The notes under the pieces were generated by a model. The model had not been told where the DNA came from. It did not search any database and saw nothing but the letters and a program-made list of their open reading frames with translations. Source: Bacilli bacterium (GTDB lineage Bacteria > Bacillota_I > Bacilli_A > RF39 > UBA660). From it: a DNA stretch of 55,190 bases. The position numbers and the translations under genes were made by a program. The DNA lies in NCBI GenBank assembly GCA_016295795.1, contig JAEDKN010000005.1, positions 1-55,190 on the forward strand. Reading direction: 5' to 3'. Shown here one piece after another: positions 33,172 through 41,366 of the stretch (positions within the stretch are counted from its first letter, which is position 1; each line of letters begins with the position of its first letter).

Positions 33172-33506
33172 TTGTTTTAATTCTAAAAATGTAATATAAT
33201 TTAGAAAAAAGAAGAATTTCTTCTTCATATTTCAAGTCCGAACGATAAATTAAAATGTCGCCAAACATCTTAATTTATATAACTGAAACTGGTAGTACAA
33301 GTACCGAGAAACAGAGTGTTGGAACTTTAAATTCATTTTATGCTTATATTCTAGCATAAGGTGAAAATTTGTGCAATATAAAAAATAACAAATTGACAGG
33401 AGGAAACCAAAAGAAATTTTGGGATAATTTTCAATTTGATTTTAAAGAGCATAACATAAGTTTTGATATATAACTCTTAGGTATTTCTACCTAAGAGTTT
33501 TTTTGT
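33172..33506 (+). ncRNA. Possible structured RNA of about 300 nt, no protein
   Basis: A promoter TTGTTT (33172-33177), 17 bp, TATAAT (33195-33200) is followed by ~270 bases without a usable ORF, ending in the strong terminator at 33472-33504. Inside are a hairpin around GAAGAATTTCTTC, a long stem pairing ATAAATTAA with TTAATTTAT around an inner TGT/ACA, and GGTAGTACAAGTACC. An AGGAGG at 33400 has no start codon after it. It could be a regulatory or antisense RNA. I cannot assign it to a known RNA family. Its terminator is the landing site of the group II intron. Confidence 0.4.
33472..33504 (+). terminator. Terminator preceding the group II intron
   Basis: AACTCTTAGGTA/TACCTAAGAGTT stem with seven T. 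Group IIC introns characteristically insert a few bases after such a terminator, and the intron start is three bases on. Confidence 0.9.
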
Positions 33507-35418
33507 GTGTGCCCAGCATGGGCAACAACTTGACGGTGAAAGTCCGTTGTGGGCTTGGTAGTGGGAACCACTAGCCAATGACAATGGTGTCCATTGTGAA
33601 GTGGAATCTGAAGGAAGTCGGAGGCAAAGTCTCGGTCTGAGGAACACGAACTACATACGAGGCTTACTAAGGTCGGACGAGTCTGCACAACAAGATAAAG
33701 TCCAGCACTACCCGAAACCTTAGGAGTAAATGTAGCAGATATATGAGATGAAGGTTGTTGTTCTTACCTGGGGAGGTCTGATAGATATATTGCTAATAAA
33801 GATGAATTTCTAAAGCAATAACCTACATAGTGATATGTAGCTGAACTATCAGAAGTCAGCAGAGGTCATAGTAACTCCGCTAATCGCGATAGCGGACGAA
33901 GGACTGAACTTTAAGGAGGTTTTGAAATTTGAAAGTTTCGCAGAATAATCAAAGATTGCAGAAAACTAAATACTTAGGCTCTAATGCTAAAAATAGAGTG
34001 GAACTTGAAGATAAGCAAAGAGTGCATAGAAGATTCTCGGCAACTTCAAATAGAGAAACAAGTGAATTTGAATATGGCTCATTAGAAAGAATACTATCAA
34101 GAGAAAATTTACTTCTAGCAATGAAAAGAGTAATCTCAAATAAAGGTAGCCATGGAGTTGATGGAATGACAGTCTATGAACTTAGACAATTTCTTAAAGA
34201 TAACTGGTTATCAATAAAAGAAAGTATTTTAAATAATGAGTATAAACCAATGCCTGTTAGAAGAGTTGAGATACCCAAACCTAATGGTGGAACTAGATTA
34301 TTAGGAATACCAACAGTTTTGGATAGGTTTATTCAACAAGCAATTGCGCAAGAGCTAAATTATATCTATGATGAGAACTTTTCAGAAAATAGTTTTGGCT
34401 TCCGTCCTCGAAGAGGGGCAAAAGATGCTATACAAAAGGCAGAAACTTATATAAATGAAGGTTATAGATGGGTTGTAGATATAGACCTAGAGAAATTCTT
34501 TGATAGAGTTAACCACGATATACTTATGTATAAACTCTCAAGGAGTATAAAAGATAAGAGAGTATTGAGGTTAATAAGAAAATATCTTCAGGCTGGAATA
34601 ATGATTAACGGAATAGTAGTAACAAGTGAGGAAGGAGCTCCTCAAGGAGGTCCATTAAGTCCACTTCTATCTAATATAATGTTAGATGAATTAGATAAGG
34701 AACTAGAGAAAAGAGAGCATAAATTCTGTCGCTACGCTGACGATTGTAACATTTACGTTAAGAGTAAAAGAGCCGGAGAAAGAGTTATGGATAACATAAC
34801 AAATTTCATAGAAGGTAAATTGAAATTAAAAGTAAATAGAAGCAAAAGTGCAGTAGAGAGACCATGGAAAAGAAAATTTCTAGGATTTACGATAATGCTA
34901 TCATTTGGAAAAGCTTGCACTACTATATCTAAACAATCATTAAAAAGATATAAAGATAAAATTAGAGAAATACTATCAAGGTCAAAACCGATGACTTTGG
35001 AACAAAGAATAATTAAAATGAACCAAATAAATATTGGATGGATTAATTATTATGGAATAGCCAAATGCAAAGGTATTACTCAACAATTGGATAAATGGAT
35101 AAGACAAAGATTAAGAATGTGTATATGGAAACAATGGAAAAAGGTTAAAACAAGATATAAAAACCTTAAGAAATTGGGATTAAATCACTATCAAGCAATA
35201 AAATTTGCCAATACCCGTAAAGGATATTGGCGAACAGCTAATAGTGCTATATCAAATACTACACTTACAAATCAATTCTTTACCGACTTAGGCTTGAAAA
35301 GCCTAACGCATCAATATATTAAAATTCATTAAACTTAAAGAACCGCCGTGTACCAGACCGGTACGCACGGTGGTGTGAGAGGACGGAAAATAAAATAATT
35401 ATTTTCCTCCTACTCGAT
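33507..35418 (+). mobile_element. Group IIC intron
   Basis: The 5' end is GTGTGCCCAGC (33507), and an ORF for a reverse transcriptase lies inside. Domain V is recognisable at 35341-35385 (ACCGCCGTGTACC / GGTACGCACGGTGGTG, then GTGAGAGG). Domain VI follows with an AT-rich stem and the end CCTACTCGAT (35418). Total ~1.9 kb. Position just after a terminator and the short ORF without endonuclease mark class C. Boundaries are by eye and could be off by a few bases. Confidence 0.88.
33929..35332 (+). CDS. ltrA: Group II intron reverse transcriptase/maturase
   Basis: 467 aa from TTG33929 behind AAGGAGG. RT motifs: GSHGVDGMTVYELRQFL, NSFGFRPRRGAKDAI, WVVDIDLEKFFDRVNHD, APQGGPLSPLLSNIML and the catalytic CRYADDCNIYV. 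A maturase domain (GWINYYGIAKCKGITQQLDKW) follows and there is no HNH endonuclease. It splices and mobilises the surrounding intron. The frame is complete, so the intron may be functional. Confidence 0.95.
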   Translation: MKVSQNNQRLQKTKYLGSNAKNRVELEDKQRVHRRFSATSNRETSEFEYGSLERILSRENLLLAMKRVISNKGSHGVDGMTVYELRQFLKDNWLSIKESILNNEYKPMPVRRVEIPKPNGGTRLLGIPTVLDRFIQQAIAQELNYIYDENFSENSFGFRPRRGAKDAIQKAETYINEGYRWVVDIDLEKFFDRVNHDILMYKLSRSIKDKRVLRLIRKYLQAGIMINGIVVTSEEGAPQGGPLSPLLSNIMLDELDKELEKREHKFCRYADDCNIYVKSKRAGERVMDNITNFIEGKLKLKVNRSKSAVERPWKRKFLGFTIMLSFGKACTTISKQSLKRYKDKIREILSRSKPMTLEQRIIKMNQINIGWINYYGIAKCKGITQQLDKWIRQRLRMCIWKQWKKVKTRYKNLKKLGLNHYQAIKFANTRKGYWRTANSAISNTTLTNQFFTDLGLKSLTHQYIKIH

Positions 35419-35517
35419 TGTCGGAAAATATTACGGAGCAATTTAAATAGATAGATTGTGGGGAGGGGGGAACTATACCCAAAATCATAATTTATCAGAT
35501 GAAAGGGGGGAAAAACT

Positions 35518-37350
35518 TTGAAGGATAAAGGTAATTTTATAGAGCAAATGTTTATATATAATTTGATAAATAAATATGGTGAAGTTCAAAATTATTTTGG
35601 GATTAATGAAGTAGTTTCAGGAGAATTTTCTCAAAATAGAGCTGAAAAAAAATATGAAACACATATAGAAAAAGTATTAGAATATCCAATAAAAAATAGA
35701 TGGAATAAAGAACTTAGTCATATGAGCCTTCAAAGTTTTTGTACCTTTTTAAATAAACAAAATAGAAATTTAAGAACTGAAGAATTAGATGATAGATATT
35801 ATCCATTTACACTTGAATTTGAATCATCAAAAAAGAAGGAAAATTTTGATGTATTATTTGAAGCAGCTCAATACCTTCAGTATTTAATGAAGGAATTAAA
35901 TGTAAATGAAGAAGATTTTACTATTATAATAAATAATTCAAAGTCAGTTTATATAATGGTTAATCCAAAAGTATTTGGATTAAAGCCAAGTAAAAATGTA
36001 CATAGAATTTATACAGAAATGTATAAAAAAATAAAGGAAGAACTAGGCTTAAAATTTGTAGATGAAAGCGTAGTTAATTCATCATACCGTTTAATAAAAA
36101 CACCAGGATCTTATTATAAGGGTGGATATGTTAATTATGTTTCAGTAGATGAATTTATGCACTTAATGACAGGTCATTTAACAAGAGTAAAATTAACTAA
36201 GAAACAAAGGGACATAAGAAAATTAATGTTACCTGGTATTCAATCAATTGCAATGACTAGGCTTTATGAAAAGGCAAAAAAGAAAGTTGAAAAATCTATA
36301 AAAGAATATAAAAATAAAAGCACTAAAGTTTTAAATTTACCAGGAATGGAATGTACTAGAGAGTGTGTGAAAGCATTAATAAATATGCCAGTAATGGATA
36401 AAGGTAATAGAAACAATTTCTTAGTAAGTATAGCATTAGGTCTAAGTGAAGCTAATTATAGTGAAAATGAAATTAAGGAAGTCCTAAGAACAAAATCTAT
36501 AGAATGGAAACATGATGAAAGTTTAAGAGCAGTTGAAAATAAGTATAAATCATTGAAAAGAAATGGGACTAATTTTTCTTGTGATAAAGTAAAAATGCTT
36601 TTTGAAGAAGAAGGATTAAGCCTTGGTTGTAATGTCTGTAAAAAGGCAATAAATAGCATCTATATTGCGAGAAATATAGTTGAAGCTATTTATAACAATA
36701 AGGGGGCAGTACGCCATTTTAAGGCTTATTTAGAACTAGAAAAACAAAATCTTTTGGGAAGATATTTTAATATAGATGAAGTTGGAATAAAAGTAGCAAC
36801 TTTAAAAGAATTAGCAAAGAAAGTGAATGGAACATTAGAAAAGAAAGAAGGATTATTTAAATTAACCGTAAAGAGAGGAAAGGCAATATATAGATTACCA
36901 CTTAATTATATAGAAAATGCAGTTGATATATTAGATCAAAAAATAGGAAAGGTATTAATGTTAATAGTTAAAGCATATTCAAGCAACTCATATGGAGCAT
37001 TTATAAGTTTAGGAATTGTAAAAATTGCTGAATATTTAGCTTTTAAAAATGAAAGAAGTGTATATAATTTTTTAAAAGAATTAGAGAAGTTAGGATTTTT
37101 AACTAAAAATAAAAATGGAATAACATTATATTATAAAAGCAGAAAAGTAGTGAATTTAGAAGAAGAAAGAACAAATAGAAAAGAAAATGCAAGAGTTATA
37201 GAAGGAACTAAAGTAGTAAATGGATTACAATTAAAATTTGAATTTGAAAAAATAGAAGCTAGTACAAATCTACAACAAATAAATTTTGAAAATTATAAAT
37301 TCAACAGAATTGAAAATAATAAGGAGATTAATAGAGGTTCACCACCATGA
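35518..37350 (+). CDS. Primase-like protein (AEP superfamily pattern, catalytic residues altered), C-terminal winged helix
   Basis: 610 aa, TTG start behind GGGGGG. Residues ~95-230 follow the archaeo-eukaryotic primase layout: FTLEFESS at the place of the DxD strand, NNSKSVYIMVNPKVFG at the place of the sxH strand, then SSYRLIKTPGSYYKGGY. Acidic and His catalytic residues appear changed (E for D, Y for H), so activity is doubtful. Residues ~265-345 look like a primase C-terminal helical domain, there are cysteines at CNVCKK, and a winged helix (KNERSVYNFLKELEKLGFLTK) lies near 520. It probably acts in plasmid replication or DNA processing. Confidence is moderate. Confidence 0.5.
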   Translation: MKDKGNFIEQMFIYNLINKYGEVQNYFGINEVVSGEFSQNRAEKKYETHIEKVLEYPIKNRWNKELSHMSLQSFCTFLNKQNRNLRTEELDDRYYPFTLEFESSKKKENFDVLFEAAQYLQYLMKELNVNEEDFTIIINNSKSVYIMVNPKVFGLKPSKNVHRIYTEMYKKIKEELGLKFVDESVVNSSYRLIKTPGSYYKGGYVNYVSVDEFMHLMTGHLTRVKLTKKQRDIRKLMLPGIQSIAMTRLYEKAKKKVEKSIKEYKNKSTKVLNLPGMECTRECVKALINMPVMDKGNRNNFLVSIALGLSEANYSENEIKEVLRTKSIEWKHDESLRAVENKYKSLKRNGTNFSCDKVKMLFEEEGLSLGCNVCKKAINSIYIARNIVEAIYNNKGAVRHFKAYLELEKQNLLGRYFNIDEVGIKVATLKELAKKVNGTLEKKEGLFKLTVKRGKAIYRLPLNYIENAVDILDQKIGKVLMLIVKAYSSNSYGAFISLGIVKIAEYLAFKNERSVYNFLKELEKLGFLTKNKNGITLYYKSRKVVNLEEERTNRKENARVIEGTKVVNGLQLKFEFEKIEASTNLQQINFENYKFNRIENNKEINRGSPP

Positions 37351-37828
37351 TAAAAAATTAATATTCGTGTTTTATGGCTAGAAGTTTCATGGCCATAAAA
37401 CTTTTAAAGAAATATTCCAGGATAATTTTAATAGAAATACGAATAAAAATATAATTGATATTAATAATGTACAAGCTGTCTATAAGCCTATATAAGAAGA
37501 GTAAATTTAACAGGTATTAGAATATTAAAGTGCTATAAAAAATGCTAAAAATAAGATTTAAAAGAAAATAAGTAAAGGAGGTAAAAAACTAATGAAGGTA
37601 ATTTCCAAAATAAGTAATTTTCTCATATTCATGAATAATTTCATAAATATAAAACATCTTAAACCATTGAAATTACTAGCTTTGATATATATTTTATTTT
37701 TAGACATTTAAATATAATATCTTTATATAGGGAACCGTTCATTTGTTATTGGTTATTCTTATATATATTTTATTTACTATTAAGGAACTATGTTATAAAA
37801 GTATTCTAGGATTTAGGAGGTTTAGGTT
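37351..37828 (+). other. Gene-poor stretch after the primase-like gene
   Basis: A terminator-like hairpin (GTTTTATGGC/GCCATAAAAC, 37370-37406) is followed by AT-rich sequence. A good RBS (AAAGGAGG, 37575-37582) precedes an ATG at 37593, but that frame stops after 13 codons, so it is at most a leader peptide or a decayed gene. Just before 37829 is the AGGAGG of the next gene. I see nothing else. Confidence 0.5.
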
Positions 37829-38161
37829 ATGCCAAAAAAAGATAATTTAAATAAATGTTTATTAGAAGATGTATCTAAAATTAAATTTAAAGGGATCTAT
37901 GTTCCTAATTTATATGTTTTTGATAAAGATTTGAATAGTAATATGAAGCTTATATTATCTTTGTTGTTGTATATAAATAAGTATTATGAAAATAGGATAA
38001 TTAAAGTTAAATATTTAAGTAGTTTGCTGGCTATAACTGAAACAACAGTATCAAGGGAATTAAAGAAACTTGAAGAGTTAGGATACATAAAATCAGAACT
38101 AGCAGCTCATAAAAATATAACTTTAGGCAAAAGGTATTATGTACAAGTTAAACCTATATAG
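37829..38161 (+). CDS. Winged-helix DNA-binding protein
   Basis: 110 aa. NLYVFDKDLNSNMKLILSLL followed by KYLSSLLAITETTVSRELKKLEELGYI is a clear winged helix of the type seen in replication initiators and MarR-like regulators. AGGAGG precedes the ATG. It starts a run of small unknown genes and may regulate them. Confidence 0.7.
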   Translation: MPKKDNLNKCLLEDVSKIKFKGIYVPNLYVFDKDLNSNMKLILSLLLYINKYYENRIIKVKYLSSLLAITETTVSRELKKLEELGYIKSELAAHKNITLGKRYYVQVKPI

Positions 38162-38197
38162 ATTTATTTTAAAATAATATTAATTGGAGGAAAAAAA

Positions 38198-38650
38198 ATG
38201 ATAGATGAAAATTTAAGTTGTAAAGAAATTAGAATATTTGCTATGAGTAAAGATGAACCAAGATTTGAAAATAAAACTTACTCATATGTTCAAAGAGAAT
38301 TTTTTTTAAAAGATTTAGTTAATGAAAAAGGTAAATTTTTATATTATAGAAATGGAATGAATATATCAGGAGATACGCTTGTTTTATTTAAGTTTGATAG
38401 GCAAATAATTGCAAGTGCAATAGTAAAAAAATCTGAAAAAGAACTTGAAGTTAAGCATGGAGTTGAGCATAAGGGAGCATTATATATTGATATTTCAACT
38501 ATAGAAGTATTTAAACCTATTAGTATAAGTAAGTTATTAAAAGAAATACCTAATTTAAGATATTCAACTAGAGTAACTAAGATACCAATTGAGAATTTAG
38601 ATATAATTATACAATTAATTAATAAAAATATTGACAATAAGAATTATTAA
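38198..38650 (+). CDS. Unknown protein, possibly PUA/EVE-like fold
   Basis: 150 aa. FLYYRNGMNISGDTLVLFKF followed by DRQIIASAIVKKSEK and GALYIDISTIEVFKPI has the strand order of PUA/EVE-type domains that read modified bases, but I cannot confirm it. GGAGG precedes the ATG. It has no Cys clusters or membrane span. Confidence 0.45.
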   Translation: MIDENLSCKEIRIFAMSKDEPRFENKTYSYVQREFFLKDLVNEKGKFLYYRNGMNISGDTLVLFKFDRQIIASAIVKKSEKELEVKHGVEHKGALYIDISTIEVFKPISISKLLKEIPNLRYSTRVTKIPIENLDIIIQLINKNIDNKNY

Positions 38651-38721
38651 TTAATAATGACTAGAATATATGATAAAATAAATATTATTTAATAGTATTA
38701 ATATAGTTTAGGAGGATATAT

Positions 38722-39012
38722 ATGGATAATAATGAGTTTTATGAAAAGAATTATATTAGAGTATTTTTTGCAGATGAAAGAGGAAATTCAATCTTTATGA
38801 ATGAATTCTGTAAAGTAAATAAAAATGAAGAAGATTTAAAGAAAGAACTATTTATTCAGGAAGATCTTAATTATAAAGAAGACGTAGCAAAAATTAATCT
38901 TTATAATACGTGTGAATATATAAGTCTTTCGGATAAAGATTTTAAAGTTACAAAAAGAGTTTTTTCGCCTGGTAGACCAAGTATGTTAACATTGTACTTA
39001 GAAGAAGCATAG
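38722..39012 (+). CDS. Unknown small protein
   Basis: 96 aa, acidic, starting MDNNEFYEKNYIRVFFADER and ending VFSPGRPSMLTLYLEEA. AGGAGG precedes the ATG. No recognised motif; next to other small unknown genes with tight spacing. Confidence 0.5.
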   Translation: MDNNEFYEKNYIRVFFADERGNSIFMNEFCKVNKNEEDLKKELFIQEDLNYKEDVAKINLYNTCEYISLSDKDFKVTKRVFSPGRPSMLTLYLEEA

Positions 39013-39021
39013 TGAATAGAT

Positions 39022-39189
39022 ATGTATAATTGTAAAATAAAAGAATTAAGCAATCCTTTCAAAATGAGAAAGGGTGAAACAATTGTAGATATAGAAAAAT
39101 ACGTAGAGATGTTAAAGCGACATAATATTGTTTTTACAGATGAACAATATAAAAATGAAATAAAGAAAATGCAAAATAAATTGAAATAG
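39022..39189 (+). CDS. Unknown small protein, 55 aa
   Basis: MYNCKIKELSNPFKMRKGET ... YVEMLKRHNIVFTDEQYKNE, ending QNKLK. It starts 10 bp after the previous stop and ends 15 bp before the next ATG. Codon use matches the neighbours. The RBS is weak, so translation may depend on coupling. Confidence 0.5.
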   Translation: MYNCKIKELSNPFKMRKGETIVDIEKYVEMLKRHNIVFTDEQYKNEIKKMQNKLK

Positions 39190-39203
39190 AAGGTGATTTT
39201 ATA

Positions 39204-39467
39204 ATGCAAGTAAGATTTATTCCAAGTCAAAGAATGTCAGCTCAAGGGAAACAAAGTGAAATCTACAAAAAATATGGAAAGGAATGGAATATTGGGAAAC
39301 TAGGTGGAGGTAATGGAAATTGGTTGTTGACTAAAAAAAGTGATATACTTGTAGATGGAAAAAGCTATCGTAGTTTTGTACTTGAGCATTATGGCAAATC
39401 TAAATTGACAGAAAACCTAGCAAATAAGTTTCGTGAGGATTTAATAAATGGTGTAATACAATTATAA
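39204..39467 (+). CDS. Unknown small protein
   Basis: 87 aa: MQVRFIPSQRMSAQGKQSEI, then WNIGKLGGGNGNWLLTKKSD. GAAGGTGA precedes the ATG. Basic and Gly/Asn-rich in the middle, with no known motif. A terminator follows. Confidence 0.5.
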   Translation: MQVRFIPSQRMSAQGKQSEIYKKYGKEWNIGKLGGGNGNWLLTKKSDILVDGKSYRSFVLEHYGKSKLTENLANKFREDLINGVIQL

Positions 39468-39486
39468 GAATCATAATTTTAAATCA

Positions 39487-39514
39487 AGTAGGATATCACT
39501 CCTACTTTTTTTTG
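39487..39514 (+). terminator. Terminator
   Basis: AGTAGG/CCTACT stem with eight T. Confidence 0.8.
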
Positions 39515-39606
39515 TATCAAAAGTTTAAGAAGTTCTCTTAATGAAATATATATTTTTCTTTATAAAAAATTTCATATGTACACTGACAATAGTATTAATA
39601 TTTATT

Positions 39607-39628
39607 AAGGTTAATTATAATTAACCTT
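39607..39628. promoter_or_regulatory. Perfect 22-bp palindrome before the HEPN-like gene
   Basis: AAGGTTAATTATAATTAACC plus TT is a perfect inverted repeat, 34 bp before the ATG. A likely operator for the gene at 39662. Confidence 0.55.
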
Positions 39629-39661
39629 AGTTAATAGTTAAAATTAAAAGGAGTAATTAGA

Positions 39662-40258
39662 ATGTTAGAAAAAATTGAAGCAATTGAAAAAGCATTAGAT
39701 AATAAAAGCTTTTTACCAGCATTAGCATTAGCATTAACTTTACCTGATATTTGTGGACAAATTGAATATCCTAATTATATTGATAAATATGGATATAGAT
39801 TGGTAGGAAAACAATATAAGAAATGGTTTAAGGAATGGGTAGAAATATATTACGCTGATGATAGTGGATTTGATTTAAATGATAAACCTAAAAATCCTTA
39901 TTTTACAAAAGAAATGTGTTATAGTTTAAGATGTCAATATTTACATTCAGGAAATATAAAAATTAATGATTTTGGAAAAGATACAGATGACGAATATATA
40001 TATAAATATCATTTTAATTTATATATAAATGCTAGTGATAGCATTGGTTCAAGATGGTGTTCTAATAAATTAATAAATGGTAAAATACTTAAAGATATTA
40101 CTGTATCTTTAAATGTTAAGGAATTATGTGAGAATATATGTAATGCAGCAAGAAAATATTATACTTATAAAGGTAATGAAGTATTTAAAGATAATGTAAT
40201 AAATATTATTGATATTGAATATGAATTAAATAAGAATAGAAATCTATATGAAATATGA
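39662..40258 (+). CDS. HEPN-like candidate RNase/defence protein
   Basis: 198 aa, all-helical pattern. The segment CYSLRCQYLHSGNIKIND contains Arg-x4-His (R-CQYL-H), the active-site motif of HEPN ribonucleases. The N-terminus has SFLPALALALTLPDICGQIE followed by WVEIYYADD. AAAGGAG precedes the ATG. It lies beside a type III toxin-antitoxin locus, has its own palindromic operator and no cognate antitoxin that I can see. The HEPN assignment is from the motif alone. Confidence 0.5.
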   Translation: MLEKIEAIEKALDNKSFLPALALALTLPDICGQIEYPNYIDKYGYRLVGKQYKKWFKEWVEIYYADDSGFDLNDKPKNPYFTKEMCYSLRCQYLHSGNIKINDFGKDTDDEYIYKYHFNLYINASDSIGSRWCSNKLINGKILKDITVSLNVKELCENICNAARKYYTYKGNEVFKDNVINIIDIEYELNKNRNLYEI

Positions 40259-40292
40259 TTAAAAAATTTAAATTTAGGATATAAAAAAAATA

Positions 40293-40321
40293 TAGACTTA
40301 TATATTTTGTTATGCTATAAT
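40293..40321 (+). promoter_or_regulatory. Promoter of the second antitoxin RNA
   Basis: TAGACT (40293-40298), 17 bp, TATAAT (40316-40321). Confidence 0.65.
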
Positions 40322-40327
40322 GTAACC

Positions 40328-40567
40328 AAGATAAAGTATAAATCATAGATTATATATTAAGAAATAATTCGAGGTTATCTATCCTCTAAAAAATAGATAT
40401 TAACTAGTTGTTAAAAGTTAATTCGAATTTTTTTACTGTTTTAGGAAAACAGCCTATATATTCCGAGTTACTTCGCTCGTTAAAGAGGAGAACTATAATA
40501 CCGAGTTGCTTTGCTCGTTAAAGAAAAGTCGAGATAAGGTAGTTATTAAATTAACTACCTTTTTTTA
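40328..40567 (+). ncRNA. Type III antitoxin RNA (ToxI-like), two 38-nt repeats, and terminator
   Basis: Two direct repeats start at 40463 and 40501. Each begins CCGAGTT(A/G)CTT(C/T)GCTCG then TTAAAGA, and contains a CGAG/CTCG stem suited to a pseudoknot. The terminator AGGTAGTTA/TAACTACCT with seven T (40537-40567) overlaps the end. ToxN follows at once. The ~130-base leader before the repeats has its own inverted repeats of unknown role. The repeat sequence is unrelated to that of the first locus. Confidence 0.75.
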
Positions 40568-40581
40568 CTTAAGGGGGATTA

Positions 40582-41082
40582 ATGGGAAAGTTAAAATTTT
40601 ATACAATTAATAAAAATTATTTAGATTATTTGAGAGAAAATGGGGATAGTAAAGTACCTAAACATGACTATGATAATGCGAAATTTTATACTGGTATAGT
40701 GTTTGAAATTAATAATTATTCATATTTTGCACCAATATCATCTTTTAAGGAGCAGCAAAAAACAAATTATCTAATATATGTACAAGATAATGATAGTGAA
40801 ACTGGAATTAAAGTGTCTAGTTCTGTACGTTGTTGTTATATGGTTCCAGTACCTAAACAATTATTAGAAGTTATGGATATTAATAAATATCCCAATGTTA
40901 AAGCAAGAGCACTTATTAGAAAAGAGTTAAAGTGGTGTAAGGATCATTCAAGTGATATAAAGAATTTAGCTAGTAAGGTGTATAAGTGGGGTGCAAATAG
41001 GAATAGTCCACTTAGTAAAAATTGTTGTGACTTTAAAAGACTTGAACAAGCACATGATATATACATAAGAGATTTTTTGTAG
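40582..41082 (+). CDS. toxN: ToxN/AbiQ-family type III toxin, second locus
   Basis: 166 aa, the normal family length. LKFYTINKNYLDYLRENGD and FYTGIVFEINNYSYFAPISS match ToxN/AbiQ, and the C-terminal CDFKRLEQAHDIYIRD corresponds to the last helix. RBS AAGGGGG. Compared with the ToxN at 108 it is clearly diverged and has no C-terminal tail. Two type III systems with different repeats should not cross-neutralise. The role is plasmid maintenance and possibly phage defence. Confidence 0.87.
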   Translation: MGKLKFYTINKNYLDYLRENGDSKVPKHDYDNAKFYTGIVFEINNYSYFAPISSFKEQQKTNYLIYVQDNDSETGIKVSSSVRCCYMVPVPKQLLEVMDINKYPNVKARALIRKELKWCKDHSSDIKNLASKVYKWGANRNSPLSKNCCDFKRLEQAHDIYIRDFL

Positions 41083-41108
41083 CAAATAGATAAGTAATAA
41101 ATTATGGT

Positions 41109-41193
41109 AGTATGTTTTTAAACATACTAGGATTTGAATATATAATTAAACCAGTAGAAAGAGAAGACAATTTGTTAATTGTCTTCTCTTTTT
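41109..41193 (+). terminator. Two hairpins after the second ToxN
   Basis: TAGTATGTT/AACATACTA (41109-41129) and a stronger AGAGAAGACAATT/AATTGTCTTCTCT stem with T-run (41160-41193). Confidence 0.75.
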
Positions 41194-41199
41194 GCAAAT

Positions 41200-41360
41200 C
41201 AAAGTATCAAAACTTAACACTTTTGGACTAAGGGTGTTTTGGGCTTGACATATATTTTTAATCAACGATAAAATAATACTTAATAAGGGGTCAAAAATCA
41301 TGGTCAAAAGTAATGGTATAAATTTTGGTATTTTGGGACAAGTTTTGACCTTAATGGAGG
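41200..41360. promoter_or_regulatory. Probable res site and promoter of the resolvase gene
   Basis: Several copies of (G)GTCAAAA and its complement TTTTG(A/G)C(C) occur at 41207, 41221, 41297, 41313 and 41333-41350, arranged as inverted pairs such as TCAAAACTTAACACTTTTGGA. A promoter TTGACA (41245-41250), 18 bp, TAAAAT (41269-41274) lies inside. This is the usual make-up of a res site ahead of a plasmid resolvase. Confidence 0.5.
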
Positions 41361-41366
41361 GAAAAT

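Noticed and set aside
33491..33688. Minus-strand 65-aa frame over the intron 5' end
   Set aside because: Falls in group II intron domain I, whose base composition and stems explain the open frame.
37593..37634. Possible small membrane protein behind AAAGGAGG at 37575
   Set aside because: The frame stops after 13 codons; at most a leader peptide or relic.
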